Assembly (NCBI GenBank): GCA_007922195.1
Contig: ML682224.1
Span: forward strand, 112,536 to 176,535
Length of the DNA: 64,000 bases
Reading direction: 5' to 3'
DNA from: Podocnemis expansa
Taxonomy: Eukaryota > Chordata > Testudines > Podocnemididae
In this document: one piece after another, positions 20,881 through 31,231 of the stretch
Layout: every line of letters starts with the position of its first letter
How positions within the stretch are numbered: position 1 is the stretch's first letter
The notes under the pieces: model-generated
What the model was told of the DNA's origin: nothing
What the model saw: only the letters and a program-made list of their open reading frames with translations
Databases searched by the model: none
Translations under genes and position numbers: made by a program

Positions 20881-20888
20881 GTTTACAG

Positions 20889-21330
20889 GATCAATAACCA
20901 GACATCCCTGATGTCGGGCTTGGTCAACTTACATAGAGCATAGGCAGGGTCTGGAGCAAATTGCACAGTATGTACCATGTTCACTCCCAGGTTTAAAAGG
21001 TCCATAGTTACATACAGACATTTCAAAACATAGCTTATGGGAATGACAGCACTTAACAAACTTTCAAAACACAATTTAGCACACAAGTCCCAAAGTTTGC
21101 TGTTTATATTTTCTGAAGTCCGAGTAGTGAAGTCATGCCTCCACTGGCCTGGAGTGTCTATGAGGCAATCTTCACAATCTTCTTGCATCTTTTTAAGACA
21201 GTAATTGAGGATAGCAGTAAAAAGTAATACACATAATCGATTGCATGACTCTTGTACATTGTTGAATAGGCACAGGCTCAACCTTATCCAGGCAGAGATA
21301 TCTTACAAACTTGTCATAAAGCTCTTCCTC
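20889..21330 (-). pseudogene. Unknown cysteine-rich ORF, 5' part
   Basis: About 130 open codons (from about 21281) end at the hAT insertion. A neighbouring frame upstream (about 21362-21270) reads EDNQIEEELYDKFVRYL and fits as the N-terminus, implying one frameshift near 21270. Cysteines are frequent (ESCNRLC, EDCEDC, DLCAKLC). A hydrophobic stretch follows (LLSAVIPISYVLKCLYV). The joined product would be about 200 residues. No family is recognised. Its strand and position between the paralogous ORFs (21.5-32 kb) and the spliced gene (14-17.5 kb) suggest one gene cluster. Confidence 0.45.
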
Positions 21331-21536
21331 AATCTGATTGTCTTCAGTGTGTATAGTCATTGAACAGAAAATGAAACAGGCAGACTGGCTTCATCTTGGT
21401 CACCCACTACAAAGCTGGCCTGGGGTTACAGAAAAACAAGACAGATGTTTCAGGGAAAAAAAGGGTGTAAACTCATCACCCTTCTGATCTTTTAGATCTA
21501 TACCAGTCAAATCAGCTACTCCTTCCATTCCTTTAC

Positions 21537-21692
21537 CTCTGCCATGTCTTCCCCTTTCTCCTGCTCTGTTGGTGTCAGTGAGATGCCTTCAGTCTGCTGC
21601 CTTGAGATCTCTGGGGTTTTGGGGGCTGGGGTGTCAAACAAAGGTTGAATCATAGGGCTCTCCTCCTGCTCTGAACTGCTGCTGACGTAGCG
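21537..21692 (-). pseudogene. Paralogous ORF copy 1, downstream half (split by the Gmr1 element)
   Basis: The minus strand reads an acidic Ser/Glu-rich start, then PLFDTPAPKTPEISRQ, then SLTPTEQEKGED, and ends at a plausible donor (GTAAAG, 21536-21531). It aligns with the ORF at 31534-31968, which has the same SLTPT-QEKGED ending and PLFDT motif. Its upstream half lies 9.5 kb away at 31232-31420, across the LTR element. The target duplication TAGCG/TAGCA marks the break. Function is unknown. Confidence 0.5.
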
Positions 21693-22664
21693 TGTAACAA
21701 GAAGGCAAACCCCCCCCCCCCGAAATAGCCCAGAAAGATCCTCCTGACTGCAAGGGGGCAGAGCCAGGATCAGCCTGTCAATCAGCCTGGAAGCAGAGGG
21801 ACTGCACGGGAAGTATAAGATGGGAGGCAGCCAGCTCAGTTCAAGACAAGCTGTTAAAGAGGAAGGATGTAGCTTTGCTCCTTCCTGTTCCTGGGCTGCT
21901 CTGCAGAGGAGCTGGGCTCTGGCCTATGGACCCGGACCCTGCCATCTGGTGGGGGCCACCCACAGCCAGGGACTGGGAGCCAGTGCCTGAGCCCTGGGCT
22001 GCCCCAAGCCTTCTGGAGGAGCTGTTAGTAGGGGGCCTGTAAGTGGTCCTGAGTCATCTCCCACTGGGGACCCCAAGCCCCAACCCACCTCTTGCGACTT
22101 GGATGAGCTGCCCCCAGCTGCTGAGTATCCCGCACCTCTGCCCAGCTCTTGTGACCTGGAGGAGTTACCCCTGGCAGAAGAATCTGAGGGACTTCCCTGA
22201 CCTGCCTCCGCCCTACAAGATGGAGGCTTTCTATAACCTTCCCCATGGCTGACTATCCCGAGGAGCCAGCAGGCAAGGCATTGCGGGGACGTGGGTCCAG
22301 GAGAGACCCAGGGGAGTGTGGGTCTCAACCCTCGGCTTTGAGCCACACCTCAGGGTCAGCATGTTGTGACTAGGACCCCTCTAACCCCTGCACAAAAGCC
22401 TTGGGCCCTCCCAGGGACATCGGCTGGGACACAGTGAAGCTGTGTGACCCTACAGCTCTGCTGATTCCTCCCCCTACCCTGAGAACCCTCACCGCTTGTG
22501 AACCCTAGTATTGACACTGCCATTCCTTCTTCCCCATATCCAAAAGACTTTGTTGGGAACTTTGCCCTGCCAAGGGGTAGAGACTCAGTGGTCCCTCCCC
22601 ACAAGGGGCAAGAGATCCTGCTTGGTCAGCCCTCCCCCTCAGGAGGGTGAGAGGCCATGTTACA
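21693..22664 (+). repeat. 5' LTR of the Gmr1-like element
   Basis: It starts TGTAACA and ends TGTTACA, a short inverted terminal repeat. It aligns with 30121-31221. A GTATAAGA box at about 21809 is the likely promoter. Only one copy is present of the unit that is repeated three times in the 3' LTR. Confidence 0.85.
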
Positions 22665-22666
22665 AC

Positions 22667-22682
22667 TGGTGTCTTCTCCAAG
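22667..22682 (+). other. Primer-binding site of the Gmr1-like element
   Basis: TGGTGTCTTCTCC begins two bases after the 5' LTR. TGG at this distance is the usual start of a tRNA primer-binding site. The tRNA was not identified. Confidence 0.5.
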
Positions 22683-22787
22683 AACCTGAACTCCCTTCTT
22701 GAGAAGAGGATGGAATCCAGCTGCTAGTTGAGCAGAGCAAGGGGGAGTGCAATCCCAAGATGGAGTCTGACCAAGCGGTGGGCAGAA

Positions 22788-23757
22788 ATGATGCAGCAGC
22801 AGCAGCAGCCGTTTCAACAGCTGGCCACTCAGCAGCAACAGTTGTTCCAGCAGCTAGCGGCCCAGCAGAAGGAGCAGCAGCAGAGGGGCTTTGAGCAGTT
22901 AATGGCCCTGCTGACAAGTAGGACGGAGACCTCTGAGGCCATCCTGGTGATGCCCCCAGCTCTAATGATGCTGCTACACCTCTCAAAGATGAGCCTCAGT
23001 GATGACCCAGAGGAATTTTTGGTGACCTTTGAGTGAGTCGCTTGTCCTGCGGGATGACCCAATGACCAATGGGCCATGCTGCTGGTCCCATACATGATGG
23101 GGCCTGCTCAAGTATCCTATAGGGGCCTCTTGGATGAAGAAGACCAAAAATATAACTGCGTAAAAGCAGCCATCTTAGATACATTAGAGATCAGCCCAGA
23201 GACCTACCGCCACTGCTTACAAAACCAGACCGACCCGGTTGGGGCCCAACCGTGGGCCGTGACTCAAAAGGTAAAAGAGTTGTGCCGTTGATGGCTCCAA
23301 TCAGACCAATGAACAGCAGCTGAAGTCATCAAAGAGGTGGCCCTGGAGAAGTTTGTACATCTGTTGCCTCCACGGGGAAGGACATGGGTCCTGCGACACC
23401 AGCCCTCTACATTGCAGGATGATGTGGAACAACTGGAAGATTTTTCTGGTTGCTGAAGGGGCAAGTGGGCCAGTTCCCACTCCGGGGGGGGGGGGTCCGA
23501 CAGCTGCCAGGCTCAGAAAGACGGCCCCCAGCTTCTAGGGAGCCCATACCTTCCAGCACCAGAACAGACCAGGTTCGTCCAAATATGGCCTTGGATTGAC
23601 CAACCCCCAAAACTTGTGCGGGCTTGCCCCTCCAGGACAGGGGCTGGTTGCTAAGGCCTTCTGTCAGAAACCCTTCCATGAAATTGGATGCAGGACCTAC
23701 AGTGAAGCCAGCAGAAGTTGGACCCTGATTTACCTGTGGGCATTTTGGGCATCTGTA
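22788..23757 (+). pseudogene. SCAN-like gag of the Gmr1-like element
   Basis: From ATG ATG at 22788 the protein opens with a glutamine-rich coiled segment (QQLATQQQQLFQQLAAQQ), then the capsid. Motifs are DPEEFLVTFE (about 23020), ISPETYRH (about 23190), an AEVIKEVALEKFVHLLPPRG segment (about 23320) and RTWVLRHQPSTLQDDVEQLE (about 23385). This is the helical signature of the SCAN domain. Derivation of SCAN from a Gmr1-like capsid is established. In-frame stops occur (for example after TFE and LCR). The nucleocapsid CGHFGHL knuckle at about 23730 is cut by the Tigger and resumes as CQCP at about 26832. Confidence 0.75.
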
Positions 23758-24408
23758 CAGGTAGTCCTCACTTAGTGACCGGGTTCCGTTCCTGAAACCC
23801 AGTTGATAAACGAATTGGTCGCTAAATGAGGAGCAGCCCTTACCGGTATTTCAGGAATAATGTACTTTACTGGTAGTGGGTTTTTCAACCATCTGTAGAT
23901 AATTTTAATGTCACCTTTGCATCATTTATAACATTTTAAATATATATTTTTAATGTTTTTAAGCTCTAATGTACTGTACTTAGTTTGCATAGTGTACTGT
24001 AAATACAGGTAGTCATTTTTAATATTCTGAATAGTACTGTAAAGAAAAGGCCTAAAATAAACTCCAACATGATAATTTTGTTTTATTGGCATAACTCCTT
24101 ACATACTGTATTACAGAACATAAAAATGCAGTCAGCAAAAATTATAAAAATGATGTACCAAAGAAATATGAAAATAAACATTCAGATTACATTAACATTT
24201 TTACTCATCAAATCCTTCAAAGTGTGGTTCAGTAGCAGGGGTGTCATCAATGTCATCGTTGGAGAGATCAGCAGGGTTATCAGGAGCTGTAGAAGGCCCT
24301 GGTAAGGGAGATGATGGCAAGGAAATGGAAGGACTTGTAAGGGTAGGGGTAGGGGTCCTGGATGGAACTTTAGAGAAGTATCTTGTTAGTGTGGTCTGTG
24401 TTGTAATT

Positions 24409-25600
24409 TTATTTTTTTTCTTCATAAATTTCACAATAGCATCGTAAAATTTCATTCATTTGTCGTTCCACTTTCATGAACCGTTCAACATTCGGGTCCA
24501 TACTCTCTAGTTCTAACATTGCTGCATTCACTTTGGAGAAGACATCAGCTAACCCCTTTACAGTGAACTCCTTTTGTACTTCCACTCTTTCCTCTTCTTC
24601 TTCTTCCTCCTCTTCCAAGTGCTGCTGCGCTTCCAACTCTATTAAATCTTCATTAGTTAGCTCTCCCTTGACGTATTCCACTAATTCTTCAATATCTTCC
24701 ACTTCAACATCTAAATTAAGCACATTAGCAAGTTCCACAACTTTTTTATTTATGACATCAATATGTTCGTCTGTCTCAAACCCTTCGAAATTATTTACAA
24801 AACGTTTCAGGCATTTTTTCCATACACCTTGCATGCACTTTTCTGTCACTCCCGCCCAAGCTGATTCAATGTTCTTTATGCAGTGTAAAATATTATATGA
24901 TTTCCAAAAATTGCTCAGGGTTACTTCACCATTTTCTGTTGCTGCTACCGCTTTGGAAAACGTTGCGGGCAAATATAGCGCTTTAAACGTAGAGATAGCC
25001 CCCTGGTCCATTGGTTGTAACACAGCAGTTGTGTTTTTAGGCAGATACACGACCTTTACATCGGGGTGTAGATCATCAAGATGCTGGGGGTGGCCTGGGG
25101 CGTTATCAAGTAGGAGGGTAATTTTAAAGGGAACACCGTTTTCCAGACAGTAATGCTTGACCGAGGGTATAAAGCAGTTCATGAACCAGTCCTCAAATAA
25201 AGATTGCTTCATCCATGCTTTGTTATTTGAACGATAGTAAACGGGCAGCATGTGCTTACTAACATGCTTCAGTGTACGTGGGTTTGCGGAACGATAGATG
25301 AGAAAAGGTTTTAACTGAAATCCAGCGACATTTCCTCCCAACAACAACGTGACCCTGTCCTTAAAAGCCTTGAAACCGGGCATTGCTTTAGCCTCTTTGT
25401 GTATGTAGGTCCTTTGGGGCATTTTTTTCCAAAATAGTCCGGTTTCGTCCGCATTAAAGATCTGTTCCGGACGATACCCGACTTTCTCGATCATTTTGTC
25501 AAATTCATCCACAAATCTTTCTGATGCTTCTATGTCCGCGCTTGCCACCTCACCACTGATACTTCGATTATGAAGGCTGAATCTGACAAAAACGGATCCA
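24409..25600 (-). pseudogene. Tigger transposase, catalytic and C-terminal part
   Basis: About 395 open codons. The DDE_1 (pogo) superfamily motifs are visible: FNADETGLFWKKMP (first Asp), LLLDNAPGHPQHL (second Asp) and LQPMDQGAISTFK (third Asp). All three catalytic acids are present. The C-terminus is acidic with an uninterrupted run of glutamates (about 24600). The family is the TIGD1-like/CENP-B-related transposases that cut and paste at TA. The frame is open to the DNA-binding part's break near 25600, where foreign GC-rich DNA replaces the middle of the protein, so this copy cannot make a full enzyme. The open catalytic frame suggests the insertion is not ancient. Confidence 0.85.
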
Positions 25601-25604
25601 CAGG

Positions 25605-26121
25605 GCCTGTTCAATGGGCTCTGGCTTCCCAAGGGTCAGAAACCAGCCTTCAGTCTGGGTTGGCTCACCTTACCCCTGGGGCAGGGAGAAGCTGGCCCAG
25701 GGGCAGAGCAGGGCTGCCCACGGGATGGACTCTTCTCACTTGCCCTGCCTCTGGCCTGGCCATCCCCACCCTACCCCTAGGGTGAAACAGCTGACCCAGT
25801 GGCAGAGGAAACCAGTCCCTGGAGCAGATTTCACTCTCCCACCCATTCACTGGGGTGGCCATGCTGCCCTAGGGGCAGGGAAGGCTGTCCCAGAGCTGGG
25901 GCAAGGGAGCTGGGTCTGCCCTATGGGGAGGCCTGTTCCACCCCTGGGGTGGCACTGTGCCACCCGTAAACTGGGTTGCCCCAAGCCAAGGCCTTATTGG
26001 CTTATGGCTTGAGCCGGCCCTGTCTCTCACAAACCAGTCTCTTCCCCTCTCACTCTCCTGCCCCTGATTCCTCACTCCTCTCCCTGCACCCTGACCACCT
26101 TCTGTTCAATCTCTACTCCTC
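25605..26121. mobile_element. Foreign GC-rich segment inside the Tigger
   Basis: About 515 bases with GC content clearly above the flanking transposase replace the middle of the Tigger gene. Near its right part it holds GGCTTGAGCCGGCCCTG, resembling a DNA-transposon terminus. No matching left end or target duplication was seen. The open frames here have no domain signature. Confidence 0.4.
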
Positions 26122-26428
26122 CATCAAAAGGATATAAAGCCATAATAACTAGGCAGCGGAAAGGCCTCATTCATGAAATGGAAAAATTACTGGCGATATG
26201 GTTTGATGACCAGATATAAAACAGAATGCCAATGAGCCTTTTAATAATTCAAGCAAAAGCGCGCTTTCAGCGTTTCAAAGATACCACGTGCTTTTGCTTG
26301 AATTATTAAAAGGCTCATTGGCATTCTGTTTTGTATCTGGTCGTCAAACCATATCGCCAGTAATTTTTCCATTTCATGAATGAGGCCTTTCTGCTGCCTA
26401 GTTATTATGGCTTTATATCCTTTTGATG
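26122..26428. repeat. 139-bp inverted duplication with 29-base loop
   Basis: The left arm 26122-26260 is the reverse complement of 26290-26428, differing at about three positions. The right arm is the native transposase coding sequence. The left arm is an inverted copy placed next to it in the place where the following exon sequence should be. An RNA of this region would fold into a nearly perfect 139-bp hairpin. Confidence 0.9.
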
Positions 26429-26636
26429 ATTTCACTGCTTCTTTCACTCAATCTTTATCCTTCAAGATCATTGATACAGTCGAATGCGCTAGCTCCAAGT
26501 CATGTGCTATCGCTTTAACTTTCTTACCAGCTTCATATTCGTTTATTATCTTCATTTTTGTCTCAAGATCGATAGCCTTCCTTTGTTTCTTGGTGCTTTC
26601 TCTGGGTGAAGTCATGCTCTTCCTTTTCGCCAACAT
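26290..26636 (-). pseudogene. Tigger transposase, N-terminal DNA-binding part
   Basis: From a Met at 26636 the minus strand encodes a CENP-B-type helix-turn-helix (DLETKMKIINEYEAGKKVKA...LAHSTVSMILKDKD). A TGA (26450-26448), where a CGA Arg codon is plausible (CpG decay), interrupts it. The frame then continues through KEAVKSSKGYKAIITRQ and EMEKLLAIWFDDQIQ, the second part of the DNA-binding region. It ends where the inverted duplication begins. Known role: binding of the terminal repeats. Confidence 0.75.
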
Positions 26637-26879
26637 CTTGTACTTTGGGGTGCACAATACAGTAAAAATACATAGGCGAAAAACGCTAGTTCTGACTGCG
26701 GGAACGAGATGAACCTGAGAGAGGTGATGCGAGTTCCCATACATCGCCATAGTACCAACTCGTCAGAGAGCTGGTCATAACTCTGAGGGGTCGATAAACG
26801 AGTAGGTCACTAAGTGAGGACTAGCTGTATTGTCAGTGCCCCAGTATAGACTGGTCTTAAGGACAAGCCTGGGCAGGTG

Positions 26880-27250
26880 GAGCTCCCAATCTGCAACTTA
26901 CTAACCCTTGGTTAATGACCTCAGTTACACTGGAAGGGGAAAGCCTCTGCGCCCTCATGGACTCGGGATGTGGGCAGACCCTGGTACACCAGTGCAAGTC
27001 CCTATGGAAAGCTGCCCTCTGGTGCCCTATCTCTTTGTGTTTCATCCACGGTGACATCCAAACTTACCCCAGCTCCTGCGTGACACTCACCATGGCTGGG
27101 GAAACCCAGAAGGTCATAGTGGGTGTAGCCCCTAGGCTCCCATATTTGTGGTCCTGGGCCGAGACTGGCCATCATTCCACAAGGTCCTATCCAAGGCCGC
27201 CCAGGCATGGAGCCAGGAGGCAGTGGCCCTGGAAGGTGACCCCCTAGATC
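26880..27250 (+). pseudogene. Aspartic protease of the Gmr1-like element
   Basis: The frame TLEGESLCALMDSGCGQTLV contains the catalytic DSG in a strand context typical of retropepsins. After a frameshift near 27150, VLGRDWPSF is the conserved segment near the C-terminal end of gypsy proteases. The protease would cleave gag-pol. Frameshifts make it non-functional. Confidence 0.7.
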
Positions 27251-27537
27251 AACCTTGCAGAAACCCAGTGGAGGAGGTCCAAATCAGAGGCACAACAGCA
27301 AACTGCAGAGAACAGCAGGAGAATCAGGAGATTCCCTCACCAGTCCTGGTGACAGACTTTGCCTGGGACCAAAGAGAGGACCCCAGCCTGAGCAATGCCT
27401 ATAATCAGCTAGTGGCAATTGAAGGAAAACCTGTAGAGCTCCAGAGGATGTCTCGGTGGCCCTGCTTTGAATTGGTGTGAGAGTGACTTTATCGGGTCAC
27501 CCAAGATTCAAGGACACAGGAACCCCAGTCCTAGCTC

Positions 27538-28240
27538 ATGGTACCCCAATGCAACAGACGAGCAGTCCTCATGCTGGCTGATGATGTCCCAGCCGTGGGG
27601 CATCTAGGACAGGAAAAGACAGTGGCCTGCATGCTAGCCTATTTTTATTTGCCCGGTGTTCACGCAGGTATCAAACAATACTGTCCATCATGCCTGGAAT
27701 GCCAGCTAGCAGCTCCTGCTAACACTCCCATGACCCCATTGGTCCCTATGCCTCTCGTCAACACCCTGTTTCAGCAGGTCACTATGGATTTAGTTGGACG
27801 TCTCCCAAAGAGCACCACCAGATATCAGTAAAGCTTAGTCCTGGTCGACTATGCCACGCGCTTTCCGGAGGCTATTCCTTTGCAAACAGCAATGGCTAAT
27901 ACTATTGCGGACAAGTTAATCAAGATCTTTGCCTGAGTTGGATTCCCAAAAGAGCTCCTGACGGACCTAGGCACCAGCTTTACAGCACGAGTGTTGAGGG
28001 AGGTCTGTGGCTGCCTAGGGATCCAGCAGCTCTGAACCTCAGTGAATCAACCCCAAATGGATGGTTTGGCTGAACGGCTTAATCACACTCTCAAGGGAAT
28101 GATGCAAAAGTTTCCACCTGAAGAGCTTTGTCGCTGGGACCAACTGATCCCACCTAAGTTGCTGGCTATCCGGGAAGTGCCTCAGGCACCCATCCAATTC
28201 ACCCCCTTTGAACTCTTGTACAGGTGACAACCCAGAGGAT
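27538..28240 (+). pseudogene. Integrase of the Gmr1-like element (before the RT)
   Basis: The zinc-binding HHCC module is visible (VGHLGQEKT... CPSCLEC), then the catalytic core: TMDLVG (first Asp), ELLTDLGTSFT (second Asp) and DGLAERLNHTLKGMM (Glu). In-frame stops follow TTRYQ, KIFA and IQQL. A tail with FELLYR is followed by sequence consistent with the C-terminal region to about 28600. Its place before the RT is the key feature of the element. It would integrate the cDNA. Confidence 0.85.
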
Positions 28241-28640
28241 TGTTGGACCTGATGTGAGAAACCTGGGAGGAAACTCCATCTACAAGACAAGGATTCTTGC
28301 AGTATGTGACTAGGCTTTACAACAGTCTTGAAAAGATGGGAGACCTGGCCAAAAGGAACCCACAAACAGTCCAAGCAGCCCAAGAAAAAGTGTATCACAA
28401 TGAGCCAAGACCCGAACCTTTGCACCCGGGAACCATGTTCTAGTGCTCCTGCCATCAGAAGGCTCAATGTTACTGGCTCAGTGGCAAGGGCCCTATGAGG
28501 TACTCTGACAGGTTGGACCTGTCACCTATGAAGTCCACCAACCTGATCATAAAAAGAAGCAAATATACCACATAAGCCTTCTAAAAGCCTGGAAGGAATG
28601 GGAGGTACTCCTGATTGCACCCTACCCACCAGAACCGACG

Positions 28641-29700
28641 TTGAGGCCCCAGGTTCCCAGCAACGCTGACCCAGAGGAACCCCACCTTGGCAATAATCTC
28701 TCAGAGAGCCAGGTTTGTGAAGTCCAGAAACCCCTGAAAGCATTTTTAAAAGTGTTTTTTACTATCAGCCCCAGCCAGACAGTGAGGTTTTTCCACTGTA
28801 TTCATACAAACCCAGGAGAAGTGGTCTGGGAAACCACCCGCCCTCTTCCACGCTGGTTATGAGAGATGGTGGATCAGGAAGTCCAGGCTATGCTGGATCT
28901 TGGTGTTGTCGAATGGTCACAAAGTGCCTGGCAAAGCCCCATTGTGCTGGTGCCTAAGTCCAATGGAACAAAGAGATTTTGCATTGACTTTAGGAAGGTC
29001 AATGCAATATTGAAATTTGATGCTTACCCAATGTCCTGTATAGACGAGCTGTTGGAAAGACTAGGGAAGGCCAGGTATGCATCCATAATAGATCTAACAG
29101 AAGGTTATTGGCACATTCCCCTAACACCAGACTCCAAGGAGAAATGGCTTTTGCCACCCCTGCGAGCCTACACTAATTCTCTCGAATTCCTTTCAGCCTC
29201 CATGGAGCTCCCATGATGTTTTGGAGGATGATGGACAGGCTCCTGTAGGAACACAAGACCTATGCCACAGCTTATCTGGATAATGCACTGATCTACAGTG
29301 ACACCTGAAAGATCACCTGCCACAAGTTGCAGCAGTACTGAGAACCCTCCAGGATAAGGGATTAACAGCCAACCCAACCAAATGCCGAATCAGCTTTCAG
29401 GAGACCACATACTTGGGCTACATCCTAGGATGAGGAGAAGTAAAACCCCTGGTTGGAAAGTACAAGACATTCAGGAACAGCCAACCCCAACCACCAAAAA
29501 GCAAGTAAAACAGTTCCTAGGCCTTGTCATCTATTACCAATGGTTTATACCTGACTTTGCCACCATCACTGCACCCCTAATGGACCTATTGGGGCGGGGG
29601 GACCTCAGCTGCAATGGGTTCGATGGACAGCCAACTGTGTAGAAGCCTTCCAGAGGCTTAAGGACTGAAAGTAAACAACTGGTTTTGTACAGCCCAGATT
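28641..29700 (+). pseudogene. Reverse transcriptase of the Gmr1-like element
   Basis: RT motifs appear in order: LDLGVVEWSQSAWQSPIVLV, KRFCIDFRKVNA, YASIIDLTEGYWHIPL, then after a frameshift AYLDNALIYS in place of the Y-x-DD box (second Asp changed to Asn), and FLGLVIYYQWFIPDFA with ITAPLMDLL. Stops and at least two frameshifts (about 29160 and 29290) break it. This is a Ty3/gypsy-type RT. Confidence 0.85.
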
Positions 29701-30066
29701 TTTTTCAAGACTTCATTGTCCAGATACATGCCTCAACTGTTGGACTTGGGACAGTCCTCTCACAAAATATTAATGGGGAGAAACACCCGATTTTGTACCT
29801 GTCAGAAACTGTTTCCCAGAGACAGAAACTACTCCACAGTGGAAAGAGAGGTTCTGGCCATTAAATGGGCCTTAGAAGCTCTTTGCTACTATTTGTTGGG
29901 AACCCATTTTGTGGTGGTAACAGATCATGCACCCCCAACCTGGCTTGACTGAATGAAGGACACTAATGCCCATCTCATGGGCTGGTATCTCACCCTGCAT
30001 TCTTTCATATTCACCATCCGACATTACGCAGGTAAAGATAATGCAAATGCAGATAGCCTATCTAGA
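29701..30066 (+). pseudogene. RNase H of the Gmr1-like element
   Basis: Segments DFIVQIHAST (catalytic Asp replaced by His), STVEREVLAIKWALEALCYY and GTHFVVVTDHAP are the conserved RNase H blocks of gypsy elements, here in more than one frame. The C-terminus is followed closely by the polypurine tract and 3' LTR, confirming that nothing follows RNase H in this element. Confidence 0.8.
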
Positions 30067-30109
30067 CTGGGTGAGGGGGGCCAGTCCAGCCCCAAAAACA
30101 TGAGGCTGA

Positions 30110-30120
30110 AGTTGGGGGGA
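30110..30120 (+). other. Polypurine tract before the 3' LTR
   Basis: A short G-rich purine run (AGTTGGGGGGA) directly abuts the TGTAACA start of the 3' LTR, as needed for plus-strand priming. Confidence 0.6.
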
Positions 30121-31231
30121 TGTAACAGCAAGGCAAGCCCCCCCCCGGAAATAGCCTGGAAAGATCCACCTGAGTGCAAGGGGGTGGAGCCAGGAGTGGC
30201 CTGTAAATTAGCCCAGAAGCAGAGGGGTGGGACAGGAAGTATAAGAGGGGAGGCAGCCAGCTCAGTTCAAGCCAAGCCACCAAAGGGGAAGGATGCAGCT
30301 CTGCTCCCTCCTGGCCCTGGGCCACCCCACAGGGGAGCTGGGCTCTGGCCTATGAATCTGGGCCCTGCCATCTGGCAGGGGCACCAGCAGCCAGTGACTT
30401 GGAGCTGGTGCCTGAACCCTGGGCCTCCCCAAGCCTTCTGGAGGAGCTGCTAGTAGGGGGGCCTGTGAATGGTCCTGAGTCATCTTCCACTGGGGACCCC
30501 AAACCTCAATTCACCTCTTGCAACTTGGAGGAGCTATTCTGGCTGCTGAGGAACCCATGCTTTTGCCCATCTCCTGTGACCTGGAGGAGTTACCCCCAGA
30601 AGAAGAAGAACCTGAGGGACTTCCCCGATCTGCCACCACCTGATGAGGTGGATGGGTTCTACAACCTTCCCCCTGGGTCACTACTCTGAGGAGCCATCAG
30701 ACTAGGTATTGCAGGGTCATGGGTCCAGGAGAAACCCAGGGGAGTGTGAGTCTCAGCCCTCAGCTGTGAGCCATGCCTCAGGCTCAGCATGTTGCAGCCA
30801 GAACCCCACTGACACCTGCGCAAAAGCCTCAGGCCCTCCTAGGGACATGGGCTGGGAGACAGAGGAGCTGTGTGACTCTACTCCTCCACTGATCTTACCC
30901 CTACCCTAAGCGTCCTCGCCGCTTGTGAACCCTAGTGTTGACATTGCCATTCCTCCTCCCCCATATCCAAAATACTTTGTTGGGAACTTTGCCCTGCCAA
31001 GGGCCTAGAGACTTGGCAACCTGTCGTATAAAGGGCTGGGTGCTTTTTGTGACTTTGCCCTGCCGGGGGTCGGAGACTTGATGACTCCATGCTAGAAAGG
31101 GCTGGAGGCTCTGTAAATTGCCATGCCAAAGTCTAGAGACTTAGTCATCCCTCCCCACAAGGAGCGAAAGACCCTGCTTGGTCACCCCTCCCCCCGCAGG
31201 AGGGTGAGAGTCCATGTTACACCGTTTTACA
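30121..31231 (+). repeat. 3' LTR of the Gmr1-like element
   Basis: It aligns with the 5' LTR from TGTAACA to TGTTACA (31221) and then has ten further bases to the target duplication. It is longer than the 5' LTR because a unit of about 60-65 bases, recognisable by TTTGCCCTGCC-AGGG and AGAGACTTGG, occurs about three times between 30980 and 31145, but once in the 5' LTR. Confidence 0.85.

Larger units (their letters stand above)
23758..26827 (-). mobile_element. pogo/Tigger DNA transposon inserted in gag
   Basis: Both ends carry TAGTCCTCACTTAGTGACC as inverted repeats preceded by CAG/CAGC. TA dinucleotides (23756-23757 and 26828-26829) are the target duplication. Inside are transposase pieces on the minus strand, a 0.5 kb foreign GC-rich segment (25605-26121) and a 139-bp inverted duplication (26122-26428). 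Confidence 0.9.
21693..31231 (+). mobile_element. Gmr1-like Ty3/gypsy LTR retrotransposon (9.5 kb, includes a 3.1 kb Tigger)
   Basis: Full-length structure: 5' LTR, primer-binding site, SCAN-like gag, aspartic protease, integrase, reverse transcriptase, RNase H, polypurine tract, 3' LTR. The integrase lies before the reverse transcriptase, the order described for Gmr1-type elements of deuterostomes. The flanks TAGCG (21688-21692) and TAGCA (31232-31236) are a 5-bp target duplication with one change. Ten extra bases (31222-31231) follow the TGTTACA end of the 3' LTR. All coding parts carry several stops and frameshifts, so the element is dead. Confidence 0.85.

Noticed and set aside
24476..25153. 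225-codon Ser/Cys-rich open frame on the plus strand
   Set aside because: Exact antisense shadow of the Tigger transposase.
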